Shown here: piece by piece, positions 40,301 through 51,456 of the stretch
Position numbering within the stretch: position 1 is the first letter of the stretch
How the letters are laid out: every line of letters starts with the position of its first letter
DNA from: Caenorhabditis remanei
Lineage: Eukaryota > Nematoda > Chromadorea > Rhabditida > Rhabditidae
Length of the DNA stretch: 64,000 bases
Reading direction: 5' to 3'
Assembly (NCBI RefSeq): GCF_010183535.1
Contig: NC_071332.1
Location: 22,010,001-22,074,000 of the forward strand
Notes under the pieces: generated by a model
What the model saw: the letters and a program-made list of their open reading frames with translations, nothing else
The model's database searches: none
Told to the model about the DNA's origin: nothing
Position numbers and translations under genes: made by a program

Positions 40301-42206
40301 TTTGCGTATCTTTCAATAAGAAATATATTTTCAATAAGAATGGCTGAAAATCCGCTAAGATCTCGAAGTAAACTTTAAAGGCGCACGCACAAGAACGGTA
40401 TTCCTGCTCTTTTGACCATAAAATTCAACAAAAAAGGGTGTGAAAGCGAGACATGAGTCATATTAAAATGCTATATTGAAAAACTGAAACCATTTCTATT
40501 TTCAGCAAGAGCGCGCGCGCCCCAAAATTTCTTCTCTTCTTATCAATTCGCTGCGCCGACTCAACAAAAAAGAGCACTGTAAATGCACAGCAATCGGGGG
40601 GAGTTGGGTGAGAGACAGGTACAGAGAGAGTGCACAGATTGTGGAGGTATGGTGAGAGACAGGGGAAACTTCCGTCTATCTCTTCCCTTCTCTCCCCTTC
40701 TACCTATACAGTTCCACCACCGGACAGCCTGGAGAAATGACCTCTTTTTTGCCGCATTGTATGTCTATGTTGTCAATGATACTGCCGGGGAATTTCACGG
40801 AAAATTTATTGGAAATTCGGTGGAAATTCAAAGAAACAGCAGCTAACTTTTATCGTCTACCGTATCTCAGATAGATCCATAAAACTAAGAGCACTAACTA
40901 GGGAAGGTCATGGAGTCAGTTTGGAGTTATACCAGTGGGATTCTGAGAAAACGCTGATTTCAAATATATATTCAGTTTTTGCTCTCGATGTCTAGTATTC
41001 TAGAAAAACAAGGTCAAAGTTCTGAAAAATGACGTAGTGTTACTTTTCTGGCACACAAATTTTCTATTTTCTCGAACTTTGACCTAGTTTTTCTCGAATA
41101 CCAGGTATCGAGAGAAAAAACTGAATATATATTTGGAATCAACGTTTTCTCAGCTTTCCACTGATATTGGTCACGTCCCATAACTCCAAACTGACTTAAA
41201 CTGAGATCAGCTGTCTGATCTCATCTCGGACATATTCTACAGTATACCTTCGATTTTCGCACCGAGACCCATATATTCAGAATCTGGTAGTCAAGACCAT
41301 CGAAATGAGTTAAAAGATTTAAACATCATCTTGAAAACCACGAGTCTCACCAAAAAGCAAAACGCTCTTTTTTTTCATTTTTTTTTCAGAAAGAGAAAAA
41401 AAGAACTACAAAGTAAGCCTCAATGACATTTTGTCACCGGGATGTCACTCAAAACAAATTTTTGTCGCTTGAATCACGAATAAGCACAAAATGGTGAATA
41501 TAGCAATGCTAAAATAGAAAATGTCAATTCTCTTTTTCAGCTATTGACGTTTTTCCTGAATTCTGCGCTATAAGTGGGCAGGGGAGTCAATGACATCAAA
41601 GTAACAAAAAGAAACTGGTGGCGTAGAATATTAAAACTTGGAGAAATAGTCGGTAGAACACAAAAATATCTGACTTTTGTTAAAAATTAGAAACTGTCAT
41701 AAAATTGGCTTACTGTAAATATATGTTATACAATTAAGATATTCTAAAACTTGATTAATATTTGATGTATACTGTTTTAACTAGGGAAGGTCATGGAGTC
41801 AGTTTGGAGTTATGAAACGTAATTATATAAGTGGGAAGCTGAGAAAACGCTGATTCCAAATATATATTCAATGTTTGTCCTCGAGGCTTTGCATTTCTAA
41901 CAATATAACTTTTTGAAAAACTACATATCTAAGCTCCGGTAATTGGCTTAATTGGAACCGTGAATTCCTGCTATACACAGTGACACCTTGCTGATCCCAA
42001 AAATCTAGGTTTCATAAATCTCAGTCAAAATCTCCTCTGAGTTATAACCTCAGCCAACGCACCGGAAACCATACCGGAAACGAGACACTTTTCAGATAAG
42101 AAACATTTTTTCAGCTTACCTGATCACAAAAGTATCTCTGCAACGGACAATCCAACGGAGCTCTATCCCAATCTCTGGGTCGATGACGCATGAATGGAAC
42201 AATCAT
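34343..42206 (-). CDS. num-1: Numb-family phosphotyrosine-binding adaptor
   Basis: Exons of the longest reading: 42120-42206, 39900-40054, 39286-39382, 38595-38837, 37489-38046, 37089-37199, 35325-35583, 34531-34802, 34343-34474, about 637 residues; phase is consistent throughout. A start at 40054, directly after TTTCTCCAG, is also likely and gives about 608. The basic Numb leader [16 protein letters not shown] precedes the PTB domain ([62 protein letters not shown]). The rest is a low-complexity adaptor tail with Pro-rich stretches ([11 protein letters not shown]) and a C-terminal DPF motif ([10 protein letters not shown]), the AP-2/Eps15-type endocytic signal. Numb restrains Notch signalling and directs endocytic recycling. 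Intron 1 is 2 kb. Confidence 0.92.
36190..36738 (-). CDS. num-1: Alternative first exon of num-1
   Basis: A 183-codon open exon starts at ATG 36738 and ends at CCG before GTAGGC (36189 downward). It splices in phase 0 to the num-1 exon at 35325-35583. It encodes [20 protein letters not shown], a basic Ser/Arg stretch, then a Ser/Glu-rich region with [20 protein letters not shown]. The upstream num-1 exon (37089-37199) also ends in phase 0 and can skip this exon. No good acceptor precedes the ATG, so I read it as a promoter-proximal exon of a short isoform lacking the PTB domain. Whether it is also used internally is unresolved. Confidence 0.55.
36938..37072. repeat. Minisatellite in num-1 intron
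   Basis: Four diverged units of roughly 30-40 bp containing GGATTCTGGAGACACTAGAA and GACGTCA/GACGTAA, sometimes with an extra AATCGATGG. It gives a Ser-rich open frame on the minus strand that I do not consider coding. Confidence 0.75.
37245..37462. repeat. Palindromic repeat in num-1, GAGACGCGGCTTTCAAA family
   Basis: The ends are inverted copies: CGATCTATAAAGTTGTCTAT near 37268 and ATAGACAACTTTATAGATCG near 37419-37438, enclosed by GACGCGGCTTTCAAA and TTTGAGAGCCGCGTC. The centre matches the copy at 14275-14470. Confidence 0.75.
38100..38580. repeat. Palindromic repeat in num-1 (ATTTTGCAATATTTTTCAG family)
   Basis: Arms 'GAAAAATATACCAAAATGTA' (about 38160) and 'TACATTTTGCAATATTTTTC' (about 38508) pair, each next to 'GAGTTCTATATCTGTGACCT' or its complement. 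Same family as 22550-23240 and 26714-27485. Confidence 0.7.
40898..41197. repeat. Palindromic MITE, CTAGGGAAGGTC family, in num-1 intron 1
   Basis: Begins CTAGGGAAGGTCATGGAGTC; inner arms AAACGCTGATTTCAAATATA and TATATTTGGAATCAACGTTT are complementary. A shorter, one-armed copy lies at 41781-41900. Confidence 0.8.
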
Positions 42207-43883
42207 TTTTCTGCAATTCGCACCAATCCGACTAGCTGCCGTGTAGTGAAAGAAAAAGAAGACACCGCAACACTAATCTACACGTTTCTTGGAGGAAGGA
42301 GGCGTACTGTGTTATCATTTTTCTCACAAAAACGAGGTCATACTATAGACGAAACACTGAAAATTTATGAATTCAGGGGGAGAGGGTAAGACGTCAGACA
42401 TCAACTTTGTGTCGAGTTGCAAAAAAAACTACGTAATTCAAGCACTATGCTACATACTATATTTTCTCGTATTTTGTGCAGGAAATGATGTTGGCTGATT
42501 GTTATAAATTTGTATTGAGGATAAGGATTTTTACCACTTTCCTTCGGTCTGGAGGTTTTCCATAGACGTTTCTGTGTGTCTGCGTTTCCGGATGTCCATT
42601 CCCAGTCATACGTGTTCCATTGTCCCAACAGCCTTATTTATACATTCACATGATTCCCCGACTGTCTTTCATTCTACTATTGCACCCAGAATACGATAAA
42701 CCTTCATCAATGCCTACATGCAACTGAGACCTCCCAATGTACTAGCCGATACGATGATAAGATAAAGAAGGAATGAAACAGGTGGCGCCACGAAGATGAG
42801 AAAAAGTTCAAAGAAATGTTAGCCTTTTGGACAGAAGTAGTCAAAAAACTGTAGAGGAAATGAAAAGAAAGATAACGTACATAGATCAAGAATATTTACT
42901 AATGAGAAAAGAAAGAAACGATGAGCTTTAACAGAATACAAAACTTCATATTCTTGATTGACCCACATAGAAAATTTTGTATGACCTATACAAATAAAAA
43001 GTAGAACTTCTTTTTTGCAGTTGATAAGTTTCTTGAACGAGTTGTCTCTAGCAAGTTACAGTAAATTAAAATAAACCGGCCAAAAATCGCACTTCTTTGC
43101 ACTGAAATTAGTTAATTCCAAAAAGACATGAATATATTTAGCGGCCTTTATCTTAGTAGAGAGTACTTGTACAAGAAACTGACCAATTACAAAAATGCAG
43201 TTCTATCTCAGCTAAATTATATAAACTTCTGGCCGTACTAAATACTCCAAATTCATAGTTGATAGAATTTTAGGAAACACGAGTAAACGAATCCCTGTCT
43301 GCCTTTTATGCCCAACAAATCAGAACTCTTCATAAATTCCAGTCAACTACCCCACACACGGATCTCATATCCATCTTCATCAACCCCACATCCCCCTTTC
43401 CTCCTCCAAGATGAAAAAGAGAAGCTCTGAAAAATAAATCCATCCGTTTCCCCTTCTCCTTTTCTAAGTATGTATTAATCATACCGAGCACTCTCTCTCC
43501 TGCTTTTCATCTTCTTCTTTCCTTTTTTCTTCTTTTTCCCCTTTCCCCTCCACGGCTCCACGGATGACGTGTGTAGGACAGCAGGAAAATGAAAGGCGCT
43601 CCCCTTCGAAAAAGAGCACATGAGCAACCAACACAAAATGAAGGGAAAACTCACAGAAAACACAACACACGCCTTCATCCCATCGATTTTTCTCAAAGTC
43701 TTGAGAGCCACGCGACTCCGGCCAAAATGAGAGGACGTCTTCTTCTTTCCCACTCTCCACCGTCCTCCACACTATCTCCACTATCTACAACTTCTCTGCG
43801 CCCACCCGCTCCCTCGATTGAGAGCTCTTCCAGGGCGCTCCACGACGCGCATTCACATTTCAGCACCACACGCGGCTGACCGA
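42207..43883. other. Divergent promoter region between num-1 and sbt-1
   Basis: The genes point away from each other. Holds a copy of the TTTTTTGTACGGACACTCCC-family repeat remnant at about 42960-43215, and a long pyrimidine tract of TTTCTTC/CCCTTTCCCC at 43495-43555 on the + strand. The ORFs here are low-complexity. Probable 5' flank of sbt-1 in the last few hundred bases. Confidence 0.5.
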
Positions 43884-45786
43884 ATGTTCGGTGCCGTTTC
43901 TTTGGTTGTTCTTGTGGTCGGTGTCACCGCCACACTTAATGGTCTCGATTTGGAGAATGTGAGTTTGAAAATTAAAGATAATTGGGTTGACATCACTTTA
44001 GGCTTCTGAGGTTAATTGTAACGCGGAGCTCTTATCTTTATACCACCTAGGAACGATTTTCAAACAATATGTACTGGTAGTTAAGACTGCAAAACAGCAT
44101 GGTCTAGTGCACCCAACTAGTTTCAAATTAAAGTAAATTCCAGTCGGTTCCAATATCATTTCCACTCCACCTCGATTTTTTCCTGATCCGGACAACTTCT
44201 AATCATTGATGTTTTAAGATTTCTGATGTATCATCATCTGTTATTTTTCCATTTTAACAAACGCTTTTAACATGTATAATCCGTTGATCTCAAGACGCGT
44301 CTCCGACTAACCAGGAAGTTGCTCTCGCTTTATTTTGATGACGTGGCAAATACACTCATTTATTCTGGAGTGGGTTGCTGACGTTGGTCCAGATTTTTCA
44401 TCGAGTGTCTACTCTCATAGTGATTTCAGAATTACCTGAGGTTGAAATTCCAAGAATTGTTTTTGTGCTTTTTTTCTTTTTGGTGGGATAGAAAAGATTT
44501 TCGTGAAGAGATTATTCTCACATCTTTCTAATCTACAATTCATTTCACCTTCAGTTGTGTTCAGGAGTTCAACTCCAATCTCTATCCCCCTATCACATGA
44601 TGCCATTTCTAGAATATTATAGTGCCCACTATCACAGTCAGTTCATACTTCAATGACTCGGACTACAAAGGTTCAGTTCAGTCCAACTGATCAAGTCTAT
44701 CTTGTTAGGCAGAGGCAGATGAGCCATTATTTTTGAGGAAAAAAGACCGGAGATTAAGGTAAGGCGCTTGTTGATTAGATTTTGGAATCAGAAAAGAGAG
44801 GAAATTGAGGTTTTCTTGTTTTTGACTAGGGGGGGGGGGTGTCAATGTTTGGGGAAAGATTTAATGAAACTTTTTCAAACGAGCAAGGATTTGACCATGT
44901 GTAGTTACTAACTAGGGAAGATGATGGAGTCAGTGTGGAGTTATGGGACGTGACCTATATCATTGGAAGCAGAGAAAAGCTGATTCCAAATATATATTCG
45001 ATGTTTGTCCTCGAGGTAGGATAGTTCTAGAGCTTTCATGTTATATGTATGTATTTGGTAGATGTCTAATTTTGAACATTATAGTAGTCATTTAAAGCGC
45101 GTAACTTTGACGCCATTATGAGGAAACATTTCGTATATATCATTTTTGACCCTCATTGTTTCCAGCCCGGAGACTTCGTCCTCCCCTCCGGCGACTTCAT
45201 CGATCTGATCTCTCGTGACGCGGAAAACCTACCGGACCTCTCGACATACGGTGTGAAACACATCTCGGGTGGTGCTGGTGAAGGAGAGCAAAAACTATTG
45301 GAAGAGGACAACTACCAAGAGCGTCAGGAGGTGAAATCCGACAACGTTCTTCCGGCTTACTGCGAGCCACCAAATCCATGCCCAGTGGGATTCACCAAGG
45401 AGCAAGGATGCATTGAGGAGTTCGAGAATAGTGCCGAGTTCTCGAGAAACTATCAAGCCCAGCAGCATTGCATTTGTGATCAGGAGCACATGTTCAAGTG
45501 GGTTTAACTTTCTAATTATCTATGTTCTCTAATCTCTAATTAACTCTGTTTCAGCTGCGCTGAAAAGGAAGTCCAAGACGTCTCAGAATCCCTCCAGAAG
45601 ATCCTCGAAGAAAACAACATGCACGCCAACACCATTGCCAAGAAGTTCCACGACAAGAGAAGCTCCGATGAGTATGTCCCACGTCGCAAGCGTTCCGTCC
45701 CAGCCTACCACCAGAAAGTCAACCCGTACCTTCAAGGAGAGCCATTGAGATCTATGCAAAAGAAGAATGGTAAACATTCGTGGTAG
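43884..45786 (+). CDS. sbt-1: Neuroendocrine chaperone 7B2
   Basis: Three exons, 43884-43958, 45166-45497 and 45555-45786, encode 212 residues, the usual 7B2 size. Residues 1-18 (MFGAVSLVVLVVGVTATL) are a signal peptide. The conserved core includes EPPNPCPVGFTKEQGCIEEF, the Pro-rich/Cys motif that binds proprotein convertase 2, and CICDQEHMF. A furin-type site RRKRS precedes the C-terminal inhibitory peptide VPAYHQKVNPYLQGEP. 7B2 chaperones PC2 (EGL-3 in worms) in dense-core vesicles and is needed for neuropeptide maturation. Intron 1 is 1.2 kb and contains an 11-G tract and a partial MITE. The 3' end faces the transferase gene 205 bp away. Confidence 0.94.
44829..44839 (+). other. Poly-G tract (11 G) in sbt-1 intron 1
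   Basis: Uninterrupted run of eleven guanines. Such tracts are G-quadruplex-prone and are known hot spots for deletion in worms lacking the DOG-1/FANCJ helicase. A run of nine occurs in the gcy-22-like gene at 52234-52242. Confidence 0.9.
44912..45018. repeat. Partial MITE copy, CTAGGGAAG family, in sbt-1 intron 1
   Basis: One arm only: CTAGGGAAGATGATGGAGTC to CAAATATATATTCGATGTTT; the other arm is missing. Confidence 0.75.
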
Positions 45787-45991
45787 TTTTTTTCTCACTG
45801 ATCTCTGCTTCATTTTCTGTCTTCAATTTATTCATTTACCCACCACATCTTCATCATCCATCAACAGCGCGCCCCGAGTGTAAATTTTCAAGATTTTCAA
45901 AAGATTTTCTACCCGAAATAATAAAAATTTATTTCTGTTAAATAACTTGGAATTAAAATACTTATTACCCATTTTCAGTACAAAAATAGAA

Positions 45992-48900
45992 TTAAAATCC
46001 AGCTGGCTCCTGGTCGGTCTTCCTCCTATAGTCTCCACAAGCATATATTCCATCTTCCAGTACATTCACTCCTTGAATGATACCTTCAAATCCAGTGGTA
46101 TTTCTGAACTTTTGGAGATATTCTGTCTCCAGAATTTTCTTCATGTTCTCCGGAAACTCATCGTCGAGTTGAGTGACGTCTGGTGTGAACTGGTTGTGAA
46201 TCATTGGAGCGTCAATCGCTTTTTTGATTGAATCGTGGAAGATGAGGGAGCGGACGATTGACTGCAAATGTGGTTCAAATAATTATAATTTAAATAGAAT
46301 AACCTTAGCCAACGCGGAAATAATCTTTGATCCTCCTGATCCACCAATAACCATTCTGACTTTCTTGCTGACATGGTCGAAAATAACCATTGGAGACATA
46401 CTACTCATCGGTCTTTTGCCAGGTTCGATGAAATTAGTTTCAGATGGAGCGAATCCAAATCCATTCTCCATGCCAGGTGTACTGAAGTCATCCATCTCAT
46501 CATTCCAAAGAATACCGTACTCTGTAGATTCGACTGCTGCACCGAACCTAGAAAAATAAGAAAACATTTTTATTTCTAGCACAACTATGTAGTCTACTAT
46601 GCTAAAAACTCACCACCGATTAATAGTCGTTGTTACTGAAACTCCATTTCCATACTGATCCATCGCAGAGACATGACTAGTTCCATGATCCGGTTTCACA
46701 TATTGTGCAATACCTCCATAATTTTTCGATGGTTGCGCTTTCTCAGCCATTCTATCGATAACCCATTGTGTGTACTCTGGAGTCGTCAAATTCTTAGAAA
46801 GTTCCAGAGCTCCTTTCACGAAATCGTGATCTCCAAGAAGGGTACGTTGAGCGTAGGCAAACTTCATGGCTTCGATGTATTTGTGAAGAACTTTTGGGTT
46901 GTTGTAGATATCATCGTGGTGGCCTTCCGGGAAGAGTTCTGAAACAATTAATTGTTCCAAAATTGAAAATCCCTGTTTAGGCATACTTTAAAATATTTGA
47001 ATAAGCAGTAAATAAAAAAGTTGGAGAAAATACCCAATGCCTTGGCAGACGTAAAAAACAAGATGTGCCTGTGTTATAATATGTTTTTTTGCTCGTTTTC
47101 AGCCTCATTAGCAACAAATAATGTGATGTTTCAATACTTTATAACCAAAATTCATTCTCGCTTCAATATTAACATTTAGTTAAAACTGGTTAGAAGGAAC
47201 ATTGACACTAACTTTACTAATGGAAGCCGGCTTGCTCAAACTACTCATTTGGTTCTTCTCTCTGTTTGTTGGTCGGTTTGTCCATAATAAAATACAAAAC
47301 TTCCGGTATGGATCATGAATGTACAACATGACCATAGTAGAAACTATTCCATGCAGAGCCATTATAAGTGCACAAATGTTATTAATTGACTGATTATAAC
47401 TGTTGAATAAAATGGAATACCCATAATAGCATATTGGCGCGGTAAATGATAATAGAGGGGTAGCAATCTAAATTCATTTTTAAATTTTTTAGAAAAGGAA
47501 TCTTACTTAGGAATTTTATATTACCTGAATAAACAACGCTTTAAAAAATTTGCTCTGCATTTTATTTGTCTTTCTAGATGTGATATTGACCTTGTTCCTC
47601 AAATTTTTTACCATCAAATAACCAAATATTATTAATTCAACGATAACTATCAATTCAAAGAGAAACACAATAATAAACGAATAGCCGTCTGTATTCATCA
47701 CGTATATATCACTCTCAAAAACAAAAGCGGGTATCTCCGGCATCTTCTGAAGAGACTTACAATAACTCAATAATTTTTCATAAAGATCGTCACCTTCTTA
47801 ATGAATTCTTTTGCCAATTCTTGATCAGGCGAGAAAAATAATGGAAATATAAAATAAGTGGAGCTCATTGAATAGTTTGCTATTAGAAATGGAATACGAG
47901 CAATGTGCCACCAATTTTTTCTGCCGAACAGTAAATAATATCGGTTCTCGACAATAGAAACTACTGACACATAAACAACTAAATAATTCAGTTTAACTCA
48001 ATTTTATACTTGTAAGGTTACTTACGCGAAAACGAAACATAGCAAAAGTAATACTGGATTTCTGCTGTCACTCCAAACCAACTCAACATACCCAGTGGAA
48101 CAGCTGCGATAACCGGCATCAAGGGATACATGCAAGACAGAAATGTGAGTGCCCAGTCAAAGCATACCGTCCAAAAATGAAGGTTAAACATATACCATTT
48201 CACAGATTTCATTGAATCTGGAGATTGAAATAGAATACAGTAAGCGCCAAACGAATGAATAGGTATTCCGGTAAATGTTAAAATAGTGAATGCTTTATGC
48301 AAAAAGTCGGGAGATGCAAGGTACGCGGTGTTCATTACAAGGGAGATAATGAATAAATGAAAACTTTTGGTAAAGAAAGACATAATATCTAACCAGCGAT
48401 GGTAAACAAGATGGGGTTACGTAGGTTTTGAGTCATTCAAGATGTTTTTTGACATCTATGCTTTGACTCACTACAAGAACAAAATATGTTCTAGAATAGT
48501 TGATTCACATTGTGTTCTAACTTGGCTATGCCTCATTCTGATTGTGATTTGTACCCGTTTCAAAAAAACTCTAGAAAAAACTCACTGCTCATGACCGACA
48601 CAATCAACTGCGTGACTCCAAAACTGCTTGGCGGTGGTCCTCCGCACATTGTCAGTGTACCGCGGAAGTGATCATTTGAGTTGGAATTCACATACTCTCT
48701 AACTTTATAGTCAGCCAGATCTTTCTCTGTGATAAGGCCACCACCCTCTTGGAACTCTTTCGCCATAGTTTTAGCCATTTCCCCATTGTAGAAGAGTTGC
48801 ACAGGGTTTGGAGAGTTTCCAAGTCTTTCCAGGGTCTTGGCGAGTTTAGGGCGTTTCAAAAGGTCTCCAGATGCATAGGTAGCGTTGGTTTCCGGGTTGA

Positions 48901-50943
48901 TCCAGTGTCTGGAACTAGTGGTGTCTCACAAAATAGTTCTCAAGTTTCCTCAACTTACTTAACACTTGGGAACAATCTAAAGTGTCTCTCCTTGACTTTC
49001 ATTACTGTAGCCAAGTACGGTGACACTGGGTGTCCGTCTCTTGCCAATTTCACTGCTGGTTGTACCAACTCCTTCCATGACACTTTCCCACTTCCGAACT
49101 TTTTAAATACATGCCAGTACCCTGCGATCTCTCCAGGAGTTCCTGCAGCCTTGAACCCGTATTTGGACCCATCACTATCATTCAAGAACATGTCTCTATG
49201 AGCTGAAGCTGGCGCGGTTTCTCTAGCATCAATGGAGTAGCAGTTTCCAGATTTTTCATCAAAGTAAGTCATGAGGAAGCCTCCTCCAATTCCAGAGCTC
49301 TGTGGGTTGACCACTCCAAGACAGAACATGGATGCAATAGAGGCGTCAATAGAGTTGCCTCCCTTTCTCAGAATTTCACTAGAAATATTACGGATATAGT
49401 ATAGTTGCTTTTGTGACACCTACCCTCCAATTTTCGAACATGCTGCATTATCCGAAGTCAAGGCGGCTTTCTCGAACTTCCTCTCAATAGCGTCTGAGGG
49501 GGCTGGCCACACAAATTCCTCCGCTCTAGCCGCAGGAGATGCGAATATCAGAAGTAGGGTTAATAGGATGGCCATGATTACAAGAGCCAAGCCGAGACGG
49601 ATAGCGAATCTGAAATAAAGAGATTCTGAAATGCATAATGTATCAAAAAAGAGAAAAAAGAACGTCTTGGACAGTACATATAGCTCTAGACCTTCCAACA
49701 CGATCTTTGAAAATCGTTGGCAAAGAACACCAAATGGTCAAACGACTAGGACTAGACGGTCAAAAGCATAAAAGATTTGCCTCCCCTAGAAAAGAAACGA
49801 GAAACTAGCGGCCGGTCAAAGAAAGAGAGAGACATGTGTTTGTTTGCTGAGACGAGATGGATGGCCACTTAGTGGAAAAACGAAGGAAAGGGTGTGTAGT
49901 GATGAAGGGAGGGATGATCCTTATGTCAATAATTTTTTGGTTTTTTGAGAAATGCCAAAAGGAGAAGCTACTTTTAATCACTGGGAACATGATAACACTA
50001 AATAGAAATGTATTCTTAGAAAATCTAAAAAAAAAGTAGGCTTTCTCAAATCTTGATTTGAGAAGAAACCAGAACTGATAAATAGGTGGTGAATCCATAT
50101 TTTGTTAAACAATAATCGAGTAAAACTTACTAGGTAAGGCCATCGATCCGTTTGGAGTTATGGGGCGTGACCTATATCATTGGAAACCTGAGAAACCGCT
50201 GATTTCAAATATATATTCAGTTTTTTCCCTCGAGACCTGGTATTCGAGAAAAACAAGGCCAAAGTTCGGAAAAATAGAAAATTATTAGCATTCACACGCA
50301 AAATTTTTTAATTTTTTAAAAACAATTTTCGCTTGTCAAACAGTAATAATTATATTTTTCCGAGGTTTGATTTTGTTTTTCTCGAATACCAGGTATTGAG
50401 AGAAAAAACTGAATACATATTTGGAATCCGCGTTTTTTCAGCTTCCCAATGGTATAGGTAACGTCCCATAACTCCAAACTGACTCCATGACCATCCCTAG
50501 TTAAGTTTCTTTTGTATAAACCTTAGCTGGAACGGCATTGCAGCTTTTTCCTTTGAAATTTTTTTTGAACAACTGACAAACCTAACCAATGATTAACACA
50601 AAAAGAAAAACAATCCGAAAAAAGGATGATAAAACAAGAATTCGCCTAATCTACTGATCATATCATTCGTATTTCGACCAGTTCTTTTCAATGACCTCGT
50701 TATGGATATAGTATTTGATGTATGGGCGGGGAATCACATATTATCTAACAAATAACTCAAAAAAGAACATTATAAAACATACTGCCGGAATCCTGTCTTC
50801 GATGTTCTCCTTGTCACCTCAGTTCCTACATTTTCCACTATTTCAAATTTGGCCGGTGTAGTAGTAGTATGAATACGAGTGACGAATCCGTCGTTCGTCT
50901 GTAACGGTGATGGTGACTCATTTGAGGGAAGTGAGGAGTACAT
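45992..50943 (-). CDS. Gamma-glutamyltransferase, type II membrane ectoenzyme
   Basis: Seven exons: 50783-50943, 49424-49609, 48959-49378, 48586-48908, 46614-46938, 46304-46547, 45992-46261, about 642 residues. The first exon is remote and short (53 codons), giving a Ser/Thr-rich cytosolic tail (MYSSLPSNESPSPLQTNDGF); its leftover CA joins the next exon to read FRQFAIRLGLALVIMAILL, the signal anchor. The enzyme part has CSKIGGEILRKGGNSIDASI, SSGIGGGFLM, DARETAPASA and the autoprocessing/catalytic Thr in GTSHVSAMDQYGNGVSVTTT, then GGSGGSKIISA. The family cleaves glutathione and transfers gamma-glutamyl groups at the cell surface. The intron 46939-48585 contains a complete chemoreceptor gene on the same strand. 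Confidence 0.92.
47180..48383 (-). CDS. Srh-class chemoreceptor (7TM GPCR) nested in an intron
   Basis: Four exons, 48026-48383, 47794-47978, 47525-47746 and 47180-47467, encode 350 residues, typical for class H serpentine receptors. Seven hydrophobic segments are visible, including FTILTFTGIPIHSFGAYCIL near TM1-2, WTVCFDWALTFLSCMYPLMP, PLGMLSWFG and YSFIIVFLFELIVIVELIIF, and the C-terminal IHDPYRKFC characteristic of the Srh/Str groups. Such receptors usually sit on the cilia of chemosensory neurons. The gene lies wholly inside an intron of the gamma-glutamyltransferase, same strand, about 200 bp below the preceding exon, so its promoter must be intronic. No frameshift or stop was found. Confidence 0.88.
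50130..50500. repeat. Palindromic MITE, CTAGGGAAGGTC family, GGT intron 1
   Basis: Starts CTAGGTAAGGCCATCGATCC and ends CATGACCATCCCTAG, flanked by TTA on both sides. Inner arms TTCAAATATATATTCAG and CTGAATACATATTTGGAA pair. Confidence 0.82.
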
Positions 50944-51456
50944 GGTGCACTATTTTTCGTTATGGGTTCCTGATATAGTAAAGTCTCAGACGCCCACTAA
51001 TTGTCATCTTAATCAGCCCCCTCTTGGTTGATTGTGATGTATGTATGTGATTTCTGACTTTATCATTTTTTGCTAGTGTTTGGTTTTTTTGAATTCTATA
51101 TCTGTTTCAAATTGTTTGTAATAAAACTTGCAATAAAAACTCACCCTAGTTGTCATGGAAGTTTTCTAAAAACCGTTATCGATCCGTTTCGAAAAATACA
51201 AATGAAATTTTCAATAATAACAGGCGAAATCATATGAGAAACAAAGAAACAACAAGAAAGTGCGCAGGGACAAGTCGAAAATATTGAGAAGACGGGGAGA
51301 GTGAGAGACTGCGCATGCATATATCCTGTTCCGAGATGCGTTTCACTGATATAAAACGAAAAGAAGGTATATATTTATATGGTATCAAAATAATGTGTAT
51401 TTACATAGAACATATTGTATTTCAGATTATTTTTGGTAGCTGAGAACAAAAAAAAG
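50944..51456. other. Gap between the gcy-22-like gene and gamma-glutamyltransferase
   Basis: Both genes are on the minus strand. The stretch includes the promoter of the transferase and the 3' flank of the cyclase. AT-rich, with no further exon recognised. Confidence 0.5.

Noticed and set aside
43475..43879. Lys/Glu- and Ser-rich frames upstream of sbt-1
   Set aside because: Caused by the pyrimidine tract; overlap the 5' flank of sbt-1 and are open on both strands.
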